This document shows, piece after piece, positions 54,696 to 63,111 of a stretch of DNA of 64,000 nt (its first letter is position 1; every line of letters starts with the position of its first letter). Both the position numbers and the translations under genes were made by a program. A model generated the notes under the pieces. The model made no database searches, was not told where the DNA came from, and saw nothing but the letters and a program-made list of their open reading frames with translations. Source of the stretch: Aeromonas taiwanensis (lineage in GTDB: Bacteria > Pseudomonadota > Gammaproteobacteria > Enterobacterales > Aeromonadaceae); contig NZ_CDDD01000101.1 in the NCBI RefSeq assembly GCF_000820165.1, positions 186,001 to 250,000 on the forward strand, read 5' to 3'.

Positions 54696-54719
54696 ATATG
54701 TCTGGACATCTAGAAGCCT
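54696..54719 (-). promoter_or_regulatory. Tandem MetJ met boxes upstream of metA
   Basis: Read on the plus strand, three adjacent octamers ATATGTCT, GGACATCT and AGAAGCCT match the consensus AGACGTCT at roughly five or six of eight positions each. They lie 27-50 bases before the metA ATG, the usual arrangement for MetJ repression. Confidence 0.65.
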
Positions 54720-54811
54720 ATAATAAAGCGCCCACGCTGTCACCAGATACCTTTTATTCACTCCGGCCTTTGACTAGCATACGGCTCAGTGTGTCCCTCG
54801 CGTCCAACCCC

Positions 54812-56050
54812 ATGACAGGCATCAAGATCTCCGTAGACCGGCTGCAAGTCGGCAATTTTGTCTCCCTGCCGCTGGGGTGGCGCGAGCACCCCTTCCTGTT
54901 CTCCAGCTTCAAGCTGAAGCGCGAGGAGGAGATAGAGCTCATCCGCCGGCTGGGGCTCAAGCTGGTGACCATCATTCCCGACAAGAGCGACACGCCCCCC
55001 AAGCCCCTCGGTCAGCCGACCCTCCAGGGGGAAGACGACGAGGCGCTCCTCGCCCGCCAGCAGGCCATGGAATCCGAGAAGAGCCGGCGCATCGAACAGC
55101 TGCAGCGCTATCGCCGCGATCTGCAGCAGTGCGAGAAGCAGTTCCGCCAGTCCCTGGCCCAGGTGCGCAACCTGATGGGCAAGATCCAGTCCCGCCCCCT
55201 CAACGCCATCGGGGAGGCGCAGGAGCTGATCAACGCCATGACGGAGCAGCTGCTGTCGGTAGACGAGATGGTGTTGCACCTGGTGTCCGACAGCTCGGAT
55301 GGCAACAGCCTGCAGTTTCACTCCCTCAACGTCAGCGTGCTCAGCATGCTGCTGGCCCGGGAGTGCAAGTTGCCGGCCGAGGCGATCCGCCTGGTCGGCA
55401 TGGGGGCCCTGTTCCACGACATCGGCAAGCTGAAGCTCCCGAGCCAGATCCTGCGCAAGACGGAGCCGCTCACCAGGCCCGAGCAGAACCTGGTGGCCCA
55501 GCACCCGCGTTACGGGCTGGAGCTGCTGAGCCTGGCGAGGGAATTTCCGGAGCCCGCCAGGAACATAGTGCGGCACCACCACGAATACCTGGACGGCAGC
55601 GGGCCACTGGGGCTCAAGGGAGCCCAGCTCGACCCCCTCACCCAGATCGTCTCCCTCATCAACGAGTATGACAACCTCTGCCACCTGCAGACCAAGGTGC
55701 CCTACTCGGCCCTCGGCAGCCTCTACAAGCAGCGCAAGGCCCAGTTCAACGCCGATCACCTCGGCATGCTGATCCGGCTGATGGGGATCTATCCCCCCGG
55801 CAGCGTGATGCAGCTCTCCAATGGCCAGGTGGGGCTGGTGATGTCGGTCAACGCCTCCCGCCTGCTCTACCCCGCGGTGCTGGTGTACGATCCGCGCATC
55901 CCGCGCCAGGAGGCGGCCATCATCGATCTCGAGGAGACCGGGCTTGCCATCGTCAAGGTGATCCACCCCAAACGCCTGCCCCCCGCGGTGTTTGAATACC
56001 TCAACCCGCGAACCCGGATCAGCTACTACTTCGAACACAACCAGCCCTGA
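54812..56050 (+). CDS. HD-GYP-type cyclic-di-GMP phosphodiesterase-like protein with DUF3391
   Basis: A 412-residue protein without membrane segments. Residues 1-60 match the DUF3391 module (ISVDRLQVGNFVSLPLGW ... HPFLFSSFKL); a charged helical linker follows, then an HD-GYP domain with FHDIGKLKLP and HHHEYLDGSG. The namesake GYP is replaced: the sequence reads DGSGPLGLKG, as in a subset of the family, so activity is uncertain. A C-terminal beta domain completes it. ATG at 54812 lacks a clear ribosome site; GTG at 54791 is an alternative. It is divergent from metA. Confidence 0.85.
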   Translation: MTGIKISVDRLQVGNFVSLPLGWREHPFLFSSFKLKREEEIELIRRLGLKLVTIIPDKSDTPPKPLGQPTLQGEDDEALLARQQAMESEKSRRIEQLQRYRRDLQQCEKQFRQSLAQVRNLMGKIQSRPLNAIGEAQELINAMTEQLLSVDEMVLHLVSDSSDGNSLQFHSLNVSVLSMLLARECKLPAEAIRLVGMGALFHDIGKLKLPSQILRKTEPLTRPEQNLVAQHPRYGLELLSLAREFPEPARNIVRHHHEYLDGSGPLGLKGAQLDPLTQIVSLINEYDNLCHLQTKVPYSALGSLYKQRKAQFNADHLGMLIRLMGIYPPGSVMQLSNGQVGLVMSVNASRLLYPAVLVYDPRIPRQEAAIIDLEETGLAIVKVIHPKRLPPAVFEYLNPRTRISYYFEHNQP

Positions 56051-56079
56051 TCCGGGTTAGCCATTTCCAAGGAGTCTGC

Positions 56080-57231
56080 ATGCGCATCGAGATCCTCAGC
56101 ACCGGCGACGAGATAGTGACCGGCCTGGTGGTGGACACTAACGCCGCCTGGCTCAGCGCCCTCTTGCTGGAACAGGGCTGGCAGGTGCGCCGCCGCACCA
56201 CGGTCGGGGACAACCTCGCCGACCTGAAGGCCGTGCTGCGCGAGTGCGCCAGCCGCGCCGAAGTCGTGCTGGTGTGTGGCGGGCTCGGCCCTACCGCCGA
56301 CGACCTCACCGCCCAGGCGGCGGCCGAGGCCTTCGACCAGCCCCTGACCCTGTTCCCCGACTGGCTCGCCACCATGGAGGCCCGTTACGCCAGCCGGGGC
56401 CGCGCCATGCCATCCAGCAACACCAAGCAGGCCTGGCTGCCGCAGGGTTGCGAGATCCTCGACAACCCGGTCGGTACCGCCTGCGGCTTCCTGGTGCACT
56501 CTGGCCAGAGCCGGCTCTTCTTCACTCCGGGCGTGCCGTTCGAATTCAAGCAAATGGTGCGCGAGCAGATCGTGCCGCGTCTCAAGGCGCTGGCGGGGGC
56601 GCAGACCGACACCGAGTTGCGCCGCTTCTACACCTTCGGCATCTCGGAATCCGCCCTCTCGGATCGGCTGGATGCGGCCCCCTGGCCCACCGGCATCGAG
56701 CTCGGCTACCGCTCCTCCATGCCGCTGATCGAGCTCAAGCTCATCGGCCACGGCGCCGTCCCTGCGGACATGGACGCCGCCGAAGCCCGCCTGCTGCAGG
56801 TGATCACTCCCTGGCTGGTGGGAAAAGGCAACGAGGAGCCGGCCAGCCAGATCCTGGCGCTGATGGGGGAGCGGCTGCTGTGCCTGCGAGAAGGGGAGAC
56901 CCGGGGCGCCCTGCTGGCCATGTGCCACACCCACCCCGCGCTGGAGGCGCACTTCAGCCACGCCCTCCCCGACGAGCTCGATCTGCTGGCGGGTGACGGC
57001 CCCCACCCCGGCCTCACCATTGGCCGGGCAGGGCCACACGGCGTGCCCCTGCTGCTGTGCATCGACGGGCGGCAGTTTGGCCAGACCCTCAAGGTCAGTC
57101 ACCCGGATCCAGCGAGCGGTCGCCGGATCCTCGCCTTCGCCGCCCTCGACATGCTGCGCCGTCACCTGCTGGGGTTGCCGGTGCTCGCCGACTACCTCAC
57201 CCTGACGCGCACCGCCAACCGCCTCGCCTGA
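56080..57231 (+). CDS. CinA/YfaY-like protein (molybdopterin-binding fold)
   Basis: A 383-residue cytosolic protein. Residues 1-170 form the CinA N-terminal COG1058 domain (STGDEIVTG, GGLGPTADDLT, NPVGTACGF), in CinA an ADP-ribose pyrophosphatase-type domain. The C-terminal part is weakly similar to the nicotinamide-nucleotide amidase PncC but lacks its usual motif (TGGIAGPxG-like), as in E. coli YfaY. So it probably does not deamidate NMN. ATG at 56080 is preceded by AAGGAG 7 bases upstream, 29 bases after the HD-GYP gene, so the two may be cotranscribed. Confidence 0.85.
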   Translation: MRIEILSTGDEIVTGLVVDTNAAWLSALLLEQGWQVRRRTTVGDNLADLKAVLRECASRAEVVLVCGGLGPTADDLTAQAAAEAFDQPLTLFPDWLATMEARYASRGRAMPSSNTKQAWLPQGCEILDNPVGTACGFLVHSGQSRLFFTPGVPFEFKQMVREQIVPRLKALAGAQTDTELRRFYTFGISESALSDRLDAAPWPTGIELGYRSSMPLIELKLIGHGAVPADMDAAEARLLQVITPWLVGKGNEEPASQILALMGERLLCLREGETRGALLAMCHTHPALEAHFSHALPDELDLLAGDGPHPGLTIGRAGPHGVPLLLCIDGRQFGQTLKVSHPDPASGRRILAFAALDMLRRHLLGLPVLADYLTLTRTANRLA

Positions 57232-57237
57232 CCCCGG

Positions 57238-57747
57238 CTAGAAGGCGCCTAGCCCCAGATCTCCGTGGACCCAGTAGCCGGCGAGCGCCAGGGTCAACAG
57301 GCAGAAGGCCCGCTCGTAGCCACCCCCGCTCTTGAGGGGCAGACCGGGCAAGCGGAAGCGGCGGCGCCAGGGCCAGCACAGGGGAATCCCCATCGGGGTG
57401 AGCCAGTCCCCCAGCAGGTGGCTGAGGTAACCCACGATGAGGGCATCCTTCACCGCCCCCGACAGCAGGCCCGGAGCCTGCGCCAGCCCCCAGACCCCCA
57501 TGGCCACCGCCAGCAGGCTGTGGGTGAAGCCGCGATGGCCGAAGATCCGCGAGAGGGGTCCCGAGATCCAGGGCAGTTGCCGGCCGAGCAGGGAGTGGGG
57601 ATGGTCCAGGTCGGGCAGCAGGGCGCTCGCCAGGGCCATGGGAATGATGTGCCACAGGCTGGCGTCGGCCAGGGCCGGGGTGAGTTCGACCTTGTGGGCA
57701 AGCAGGACGCAGGTGACGGAAAACAGCAGGTGGCCTTGGGCGGTCAT
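57238..57747 (-). CDS. ydjM: YdjM/YfhO-type membrane-bound metal-dependent hydrolase
   Basis: A 169-residue protein of the DUF457 membrane hydrolase family with four to five hydrophobic segments. The putative metal ligands are in LLPDLDHPHSLLG, FGHRGFTHSLLA and YLSHLLGDWLTPMG, all close to E. coli YdjM. E. coli ydjM belongs to the LexA regulon; no LexA box is obvious here. ATG at 57747 gives the E. coli-like start MTAQGHLLFS. Convergent with the CinA-like gene, with only 6 bases between stops. Confidence 0.88.
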   Translation of the reverse strand: MTAQGHLLFSVTCVLLAHKVELTPALADASLWHIIPMALASALLPDLDHPHSLLGRQLPWISGPLSRIFGHRGFTHSLLAVAMGVWGLAQAPGLLSGAVKDALIVGYLSHLLGDWLTPMGIPLCWPWRRRFRLPGLPLKSGGGYERAFCLLTLALAGYWVHGDLGLGAF

Positions 57748-58118
57748 GGGGCTCGTTCGGTTGGGCATTCGGTGGAACAAATGGGCAGGATGGCCGGTAA
57801 CAGTCATCCCCGGCGCCTCGCGGCGGCAGATTAGAATCCCTTGTCTCCCGTCTGGCAAGGAGAATCCCCCGCCCGTGCCCGGGGACAGGCGCGATCGCTC
57901 AAAGGTCAGGCAGCCACAGTCCGACAAGGCGGGGTCCCGCCCCCTGTCAGCATAAATTTCCTCAACCCGGATCACCCATTTGCACCCAGCGCGTTGACCC
58001 GGAAGGAAAAAGACCCGAATACTGCGGTTTTGGGCCGCCCCGGCGGCCGCGGCATCCGGCAGGGATCCGCCCCGGTCACAGGGGCACGCCGGATCGGGAC
58101 GACGAGGGAGGTGCCCCG
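57748..58118. other. Gene-free spacer between ydjM and the FapA-type gene
   Basis: No convincing gene is seen in this 371-base stretch. It contains an imperfect hairpin at 57923-57948 (GACAAGGCGGG pairing with CCCGCC...TGTC) and a GGGAGG ribosome site for the next gene. No promoter could be assigned with confidence. Confidence 0.4.
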
Positions 58119-59783
58119 GTGTTGAGCAAGGCGTGGTTTCAGCTGTCGGCAGACATGACCTGTGTCTGCCTGCGCATCATCCCAGGCCTCGACGCCCCCA
58201 TCCAGGAGGCGGACATCCTCGCCCTGCTGCGGCTCTCCAACTGCCGGCGCTACCAGCCCCTCGACGAAGGGATCCGCCAGGCTGTCACCCTGCTCAACGC
58301 CCTGCTCAGCCAGCCGGATGCCCCGGCTCATCCCCCCGTGCCCATCGCCCGGCGCCAGGATGCCAGGCTGCTGATCCAGGTCGACAAGGATCAGATGAGC
58401 GCCAGGGCGCAGATCACCGCGGACTGGGGTGGCAACCCCCTCACCCTGGCCCAGCTGCATGAGGCCCTGGCGGCGAGTCCGGTCAGGATGGGGGTGAGCG
58501 AGCGGCTGCTCGCCGCCGCCCTCCAGGCCGCCAGCGAGGCCGCCCCCGGCGCGCAGCTGAGCCCTGTCATCGCCCTCGGCCGGGCGGCGAAACACGGCCA
58601 GGACACCCGTTTCGAGCGGCTGGTGGAAACCGCGGCCGAGCGGATCCTCAAACCCCAGGAGCTGGACCACGGCAAGGTGGACATGCGCGATCTGGGCACC
58701 CTGCTCACCGTCAGGGCGGGGTCGCCGCTGATGCGCCGCCACCCCGCCACCCAGGGCCTGGACGGCGTCACCGTGACGGGTCAGACGCTGCCGGCCCGGG
58801 ACGGCAAGGAGATCGCCATGAGCGCGGGTGACGGCACCAGCCTCTCTCGGGAGGATCCTGACCTGCTGCTGGCGACCCGCACCGGGCTCCCTTGCCAGGA
58901 GCGTGCAGGCATGCGGGTCGACGAGGTGCTGAACGTCAAGCAGGTCGACATCCGCCACGGCCACGTCGAGTTCGAGGGCTCCCTGCTGGTCACCGGCGAT
59001 GTCATGCCCGGCATGCGCATCAAGACCCGCGGGGACGTGGTGATCGGTGGCTTCGTCGAGGGGGGGCTTATCGAATCCGGCGGCACCATCACGGTGCGTA
59101 ACGGCATCATAGGCCGCAAGCTGGGGGAGGAGGAGTACCTCTGCCACCTCAGCGCCGGTGGCGAGATCCACGCCGGCTATGCCCAATACGCCAGGCTGGA
59201 GGCCGACGGCGACATCCATATCCAGAGCCAGCTCAGCCACTGCTACTGCCGCAGCGGCCAGGATCTGAAGGTCGGCGACAGCGCCATGCGCAAGGGCCAC
59301 CTCATCGGGGGCGTCAACATCGCCAACCGCCTCATCATGGCCCCGGTGCTCGGGGCCTCGGCGGCCAACCGGACCCGGCTGCAGATCCTCGGCGGCTACT
59401 TCAGCCACAAGGAGCAGGAGCTGGCCCTGCGCCAGCGCAAGCAGAGCTGCCGGGAGCAGCTCGACAAGCTGCAGGATCTCATCCTGCGCCTGTTGCAGCT
59501 GCCCGGCGACAGGCGCAACCCCGAGACCCTGGCGAAGATCAAGACGTTGCGCACCCGCCAGCTCGACGAGAGCAAGTCCCTGGACGAACAGCTGGTCGAG
59601 GCACAGCGCGAGCTGCAGGCGCTGATGGCCAACATGGACATCATCGCCACCCAGCGCCTCTTCCCCGGCGTCGAGGTGGAGATGGCCCATCACCACAACA
59701 GGGTCGACATCGAGCACGGCCCCATCCACTTCGCCATCCGGGAAGATCAGCTGCAACTGACCCCCTACCAGGGCCAGCGCTGA
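58119..59783 (+). CDS. FapA/DUF342 family polymer-barrel protein
   Basis: A 554-residue cytosolic protein. The middle (about residues 195-420) has the DUF342 repeats (GKEIAMSAGDG, VDIRHGHVEFEGSLLVTGDV, RGDVVIGGFVEGG, SGGTITVRNGIIG), expected to form a right-handed beta-helix like FapA. The C-terminal 120 residues (from about 425) are a long charged coiled coil rich in Gln, Arg and Leu. The N-terminal 190 residues are specific. Family members are linked to polysaccharide and motility regulation without firm biochemistry. GTG start with GGGAGG 7 bases upstream. Confidence 0.85.
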   Translation: MLSKAWFQLSADMTCVCLRIIPGLDAPIQEADILALLRLSNCRRYQPLDEGIRQAVTLLNALLSQPDAPAHPPVPIARRQDARLLIQVDKDQMSARAQITADWGGNPLTLAQLHEALAASPVRMGVSERLLAAALQAASEAAPGAQLSPVIALGRAAKHGQDTRFERLVETAAERILKPQELDHGKVDMRDLGTLLTVRAGSPLMRRHPATQGLDGVTVTGQTLPARDGKEIAMSAGDGTSLSREDPDLLLATRTGLPCQERAGMRVDEVLNVKQVDIRHGHVEFEGSLLVTGDVMPGMRIKTRGDVVIGGFVEGGLIESGGTITVRNGIIGRKLGEEEYLCHLSAGGEIHAGYAQYARLEADGDIHIQSQLSHCYCRSGQDLKVGDSAMRKGHLIGGVNIANRLIMAPVLGASAANRTRLQILGGYFSHKEQELALRQRKQSCREQLDKLQDLILRLLQLPGDRRNPETLAKIKTLRTRQLDESKSLDEQLVEAQRELQALMANMDIIATQRLFPGVEVEMAHHHNRVDIEHGPIHFAIREDQLQLTPYQGQR

Positions 59784-59897
59784 AGGATCGGGGGCACGCC
59801 CAGGGAGGCGATGGCGTGATCCCGGCGGCGATTTTCGCTACACTCGGCCTCCCCTTGGCCCCATCGGGCGGGCCGGCCAGACTCAGGTAGTGAGAAG

Positions 59898-60707
59898 ATG
59901 TACAAGCTGATCGCATTGGATATGGATGGCACCCTGCTGAACCCAGAGGGCCAGATCTCCCCCCGCACCCGTGACGCCATCGCGGCGGCCCGCGCCCAGG
60001 GCGTGACCGTGGTCCTGGCGTCGGGTCGCCCCCTGGAAGGCATGACCCCCTCCCTGGCCGAGCTCGGCCTCACCGGTCAGGATGACTACGTCATCTGCTA
60101 CAACGGCGCCCTGGTGCAGCAGGTCGCGGAGCAGCGCATCATCCGCAGCCAGCTGCTGACCGGCAGCGATGCCAGCGCCATCGCCCATCTGGCCAACGAG
60201 CTGGGGGTCAACGTCCACGGCTTCTCCGTCCGCCAGGGCCTCATCAGCCCCAGGGTCAGCACCTATACCGAGCACGAGTCCCGTCTCATCAGGATGCCCA
60301 TCAACCTGGTGGACTTTGCCACCCTGCCCGCCGACGAGCAGATCATGAAGGTGATGATGATCGATCCCGAGCCCCAGCTCTCCCGCGCCATCTCCCAGCT
60401 GCCCGCCGAACTCTACGAACGCTACACCGTGGTGCGCAGCGCCCCCTACTTCCTCGAGTTCATGAACAAGCGCAGCAACAAGGGGACCGGCGTGGCCGCT
60501 CTGGCGGAGCACCTCGGCCTGACCGCCGACCAGGTGATCGCGGTGGGGGATGCGGGCAACGACCGCCACATGATCGAATATGCCGGCCTCGGGGTCGCCA
60601 TGGGCAACGCCACCGACGAGATCAAGGCGCTGGCACAGCACACCACCAGCCGCAATGACGACGACGGCGTGGCCAGGGTGATCGAACGGTTCATCCTGAA
60701 CGCCTGA
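59898..60707 (+). CDS. yidA: HAD-IIB sugar phosphatase YidA
   Basis: A 269-residue cytosolic HAD phosphatase. Motif I is LIALDMDGTLLN (nucleophile and acid aspartates), motif II is in VVLASGR, and motif IV is GDAGNDRHMIEYAG. The cap insertion (about 85-185) is of type C2B, and the FLEFMNKRSNKGTGV loop matches YidA of E. coli, which dephosphorylates sugar phosphates and alpha-glycerol phosphates. Monocistronic with its own terminator. Confidence 0.92.
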   Translation: MYKLIALDMDGTLLNPEGQISPRTRDAIAAARAQGVTVVLASGRPLEGMTPSLAELGLTGQDDYVICYNGALVQQVAEQRIIRSQLLTGSDASAIAHLANELGVNVHGFSVRQGLISPRVSTYTEHESRLIRMPINLVDFATLPADEQIMKVMMIDPEPQLSRAISQLPAELYERYTVVRSAPYFLEFMNKRSNKGTGVAALAEHLGLTADQVIAVGDAGNDRHMIEYAGLGVAMGNATDEIKALAQHTTSRNDDDGVARVIERFILNA

Positions 60708-60716
60708 CCAAACGAC

Positions 60717-60738
60717 AAGGGGCCTCTCGGCCCCTTTT
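60717..60738 (+). terminator. Terminator of yidA
   Basis: AAGGGGCC/GGCCCCTT with a four-base loop is followed by further T residues, nine bases after the stop. Confidence 0.9.
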
Positions 60739-61073
60739 GCTATCCGGCCCTCTGGGTCAAATGTTTAATATATCCACCATTCCACATCCCCCCTCGCCAT
60801 CCGCTCCCCTGCAGGCCCCTTAAAACGGGACTCAAGCTGGCTTTGTTATGTTTTTTATTAACATAACCGCATCATTTCGTTTGACATATTGAACGGCCTT
60901 GGCAGACTGGGAACAGGATCCAGGCTGTCGTTGCCCAGGCTGACCGACGATTCTGGTACTGCGGCACGACCCTGATCCCATGACCATGCCTTGAGGCATG
61001 CCTTTGCCAGCATGGCGCGGCAAGGGCCTTCCCAAGGCGCAGGATGAGACCGCCAAGGATAGCCAGGTGACCT
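60739..61073 (+). promoter_or_regulatory. Control region of the puuD-like gene
   Basis: This stretch has no gene. It holds a perfect operator-like inverted repeat GTTATGTT-N7-AACATAAC at 60845-60867. A consensus -35 hexamer TTGACA follows at 60881-60886, with a poor -10 (CAGACT at 60903-60908). In the presumed leader is a second perfect palindrome, CATGCCT-TG-AGGCATG at 60985-61000. The first repeat would sit just upstream of the -35, a place typical of an activator. Confidence 0.5.
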
Positions 61074-61844
61074 ATGCCAAACCCCAGTTCCCACACCAAA
61101 CCCGTCGTGCTGATGACCATGGGGGCCCAGGCCCGTAGTGGCCACGCCTACCAGGTAATGACCCACAAATACATCAAGCCCCTGGTGGAGATCAGCGGCT
61201 GCGTGCCCCTGCTGGTCCCCACCTGCTGCGGCACCGAAGATCTGGAGCAGTATCTGGATCTTGCAGACGGCGTCTACCTGAGCGGCGCCGGATCCAACAT
61301 AGATCCCGCCCTCTACGGCCAGGAGAACCTCACCCCGGAGAAGCCCCAGGACAGGGACAGGGATCTGTTCGACATCCCCCTGGTGCGCGCCGCCATCGAC
61401 AGGGGACTGCCCCTGCTCGGCATCTGCCGCGGCATGCAGGAGATCAACGTGGCCCTGGGTGGCGACATTCACCAGAAGGTCTATAGCGAACCCGGCTATG
61501 CGGATCACAGAGAGGATGCGGACGATCCCGTGGATGAGCAGTATGGCCACAGCCACCAGGTGAGCCTGGTGCCCGGTACCTGGTTTGCCGATCTGATGGA
61601 GGAGGAGCAGATCCCGGTCAACTCCCTGCACGGCCAGGGGATCAAGCGGCTTGCACAGGGGCTGGCGCCCCTGGCCCACGCTGAGGATGGTTTGATCGAG
61701 GCGATCCACGCGCCCAGCTTGCCCCAGTTCACTCTGGCGGTGCAGTGGCACCCGGAGTGGAAGGCGAACGACAACCCCCACTCCGTCAAGCTGTTCAAGG
61801 CATTCGGTGACGCCTGCCGCCAGTACCGGCAGCAGGCGGGCTAG
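61074..61844 (+). CDS. Gamma-glutamyl-GABA hydrolase family protein (PuuD-like)
   Basis: A 256-residue class I glutamine amidotransferase-like peptidase (C26). The nucleophile cysteine is in LGICRGMQEINVALGG and the catalytic histidine and glutamate in VQWHPEW, as in E. coli PuuD, which hydrolyses gamma-glutamyl-GABA in putrescine breakdown. No other puu gene is in the window, so the substrate is inferred only by family. ATG at 61074 has AGGTGA upstream. Its stop overlaps the stop of the convergent lipoprotein gene. Confidence 0.85.
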   Translation: MPNPSSHTKPVVLMTMGAQARSGHAYQVMTHKYIKPLVEISGCVPLLVPTCCGTEDLEQYLDLADGVYLSGAGSNIDPALYGQENLTPEKPQDRDRDLFDIPLVRAAIDRGLPLLGICRGMQEINVALGGDIHQKVYSEPGYADHREDADDPVDEQYGHSHQVSLVPGTWFADLMEEEQIPVNSLHGQGIKRLAQGLAPLAHAEDGLIEAIHAPSLPQFTLAVQWHPEWKANDNPHSVKLFKAFGDACRQYRQQAG

Positions 61845-62254
61845 TCACCAAACCCCTTGGTCTTGAGCCTGGGCAGGGAGCCGCGGGCAGGACGCAGGGT
61901 ACGGCAGACATCCAGCCCCTTGAGGCCCCGTTGTATGTGATCCGGGGCCTGTCCGAGCACGGTGCCGTTGCCGCGATAGAGGCGGGCCTCCTCCAGCTCG
62001 AACAGCTCGCCGCCGATGAGCAGCTGCTCGCGACCCTCCACCACCTTGCCCCGCTTCAGGGGCAGGGTCATGTCCACCAGGATCTCGCCGGTGGCACACC
62101 CCTCGCGCCAGAGCGCCTCATCCGAGAAAGAGGAGATGGTGATCTCCCGCCAGGAGCCATCCCGAAACTCCACCCGGTAGCTGTCGCGCAGCAGGTCGCA
62201 CCCCCCCAGCACCAGGGGGATGGCCAACCAGATGACACTCTTCATTCCACTCAC
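61841..62254 (-). CDS. Small lipoprotein of unknown function
   Basis: A 137-residue protein with a lipoprotein signal peptide ending LVLGGC. The mature part is beta-rich (YRVEFRDGSWREITISSF) with two further cysteines (REGCATG and DVCRTL) that could form a disulfide. No family is recognised. The GTG at 62254 has GGAG 7 bases upstream; ATG at 62245 (MKSVIWLAI) is an alternative and leaves a more typical signal peptide. The last four bases, CTAG, are shared with puuD's stop on the other strand. Confidence 0.75.
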   Translation of the reverse strand: MSGMKSVIWLAIPLVLGGCDLLRDSYRVEFRDGSWREITISSFSDEALWREGCATGEILVDMTLPLKRGKVVEGREQLLIGGELFELEEARLYRGNGTVLGQAPDHIQRGLKGLDVCRTLRPARGSLPRLKTKGFGD

Positions 62255-62388
62255 GCCTGCACTCCCTTGTCAGTTCGCGTCAAGGATAAATAAACCGCCT
62301 CTCTGGCGCATCTTTTTCCCGGTGGTCGCTCCCCAGCCCGAGCCACTCGCGCCACCTCCGGCGCCTCTTGCCCGATGCCCGCTCCCGC

Positions 62389-63099
62389 CTAGAGCAGCAG
62401 CCCGGCCAGCTCGTGAAGCCCCCCCAGCTCCACGTCCGGCAGCAGGGAGAGCGACTGCCATGACTGGCCGCGCTCGTTGAGCCAGGCGGCGCGAAAGCCG
62501 TGCAACCTGGCCCCCAGCACGTCGGTCTCCGGGTGATCCCCCACGTGGAGGATCCGGCCTGGCGCGATCCCGAGGGCCGCTTGCACCTGCATGAACATGT
62601 CCGGCGCCGGCTTCATCCGGGCGCCCGCTCCCGCCTTGCACACCAGGGTGAAGTAATCCGCGAGACCAGCCTGGACCAGGTCGAGATTGCCGTTGGTGAT
62701 CACGGCCAGGGGATAGCGCCCGGCCAGCCGCGCCAGCAACGCGTGGGTCTCGTCGCTCACCGCTATCTTCGAGCGCTCCGCCAGGAAGCCGGCGAACACC
62801 GTCTCCGCCTCCAGCGCCGCCTGCGAGGGGGCCATGCCCCCCTGCACCAGGGCCTCGCGGATGCCGTGCAAGCGCGCCAGGCTGACATCGTCGCGCAGCT
62901 CCGGCCGGCTCAGCAGCAGCTGGCGCTTGAGCGCCAGCCAGCGCGGTTTGTCGAGCATGGCGGTGGCCAGGTATTCGCTGCGCAGGTGGCTCAGCATCCA
63001 CTGCTCGGCCCGCGCGATGGCGGGGCCGTTGTCATAGAGGGTGTCGTCGAGATCGAAGGTAATGGCGGCCACCGGCTGCCAGCGACGATAAAACTGCAT
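62389..63099 (-). CDS. yigB: HAD-superfamily hydrolase YigB (FMN phosphatase)
   Basis: A 236-residue cytosolic HAD-IA phosphatase: motif I ITFDLDDTLYDN (residues 13-24), motif II VITNGN, motif III with the KPAPDMF lysine, and motif IV HVGDHPETDVLGA. E. coli YigB dephosphorylates FMN and is the gene after xerC in the dapF-yigA-xerC-yigB operon. The same xerC-yigB order is kept here with a 12-base gap; AGGAG is 5 bases before the ATG. Confidence 0.92.
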   Translation of the reverse strand: MQFYRRWQPVAAITFDLDDTLYDNGPAIARAEQWMLSHLRSEYLATAMLDKPRWLALKRQLLLSRPELRDDVSLARLHGIREALVQGGMAPSQAALEAETVFAGFLAERSKIAVSDETHALLARLAGRYPLAVITNGNLDLVQAGLADYFTLVCKAGAGARMKPAPDMFMQVQAALGIAPGRILHVGDHPETDVLGARLHGFRAAWLNERGQSWQSLSLLPDVELGGLHELAGLLL

Positions 63100-63111
63100 G
63101 GCTACTCCTGT

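Noticed and set aside
57923-57948. Terminator-like hairpin in the spacer before the FapA-type gene
   Set aside because: The stem is interrupted and no T-run follows on either strand; kept only as an imperfect hairpin.
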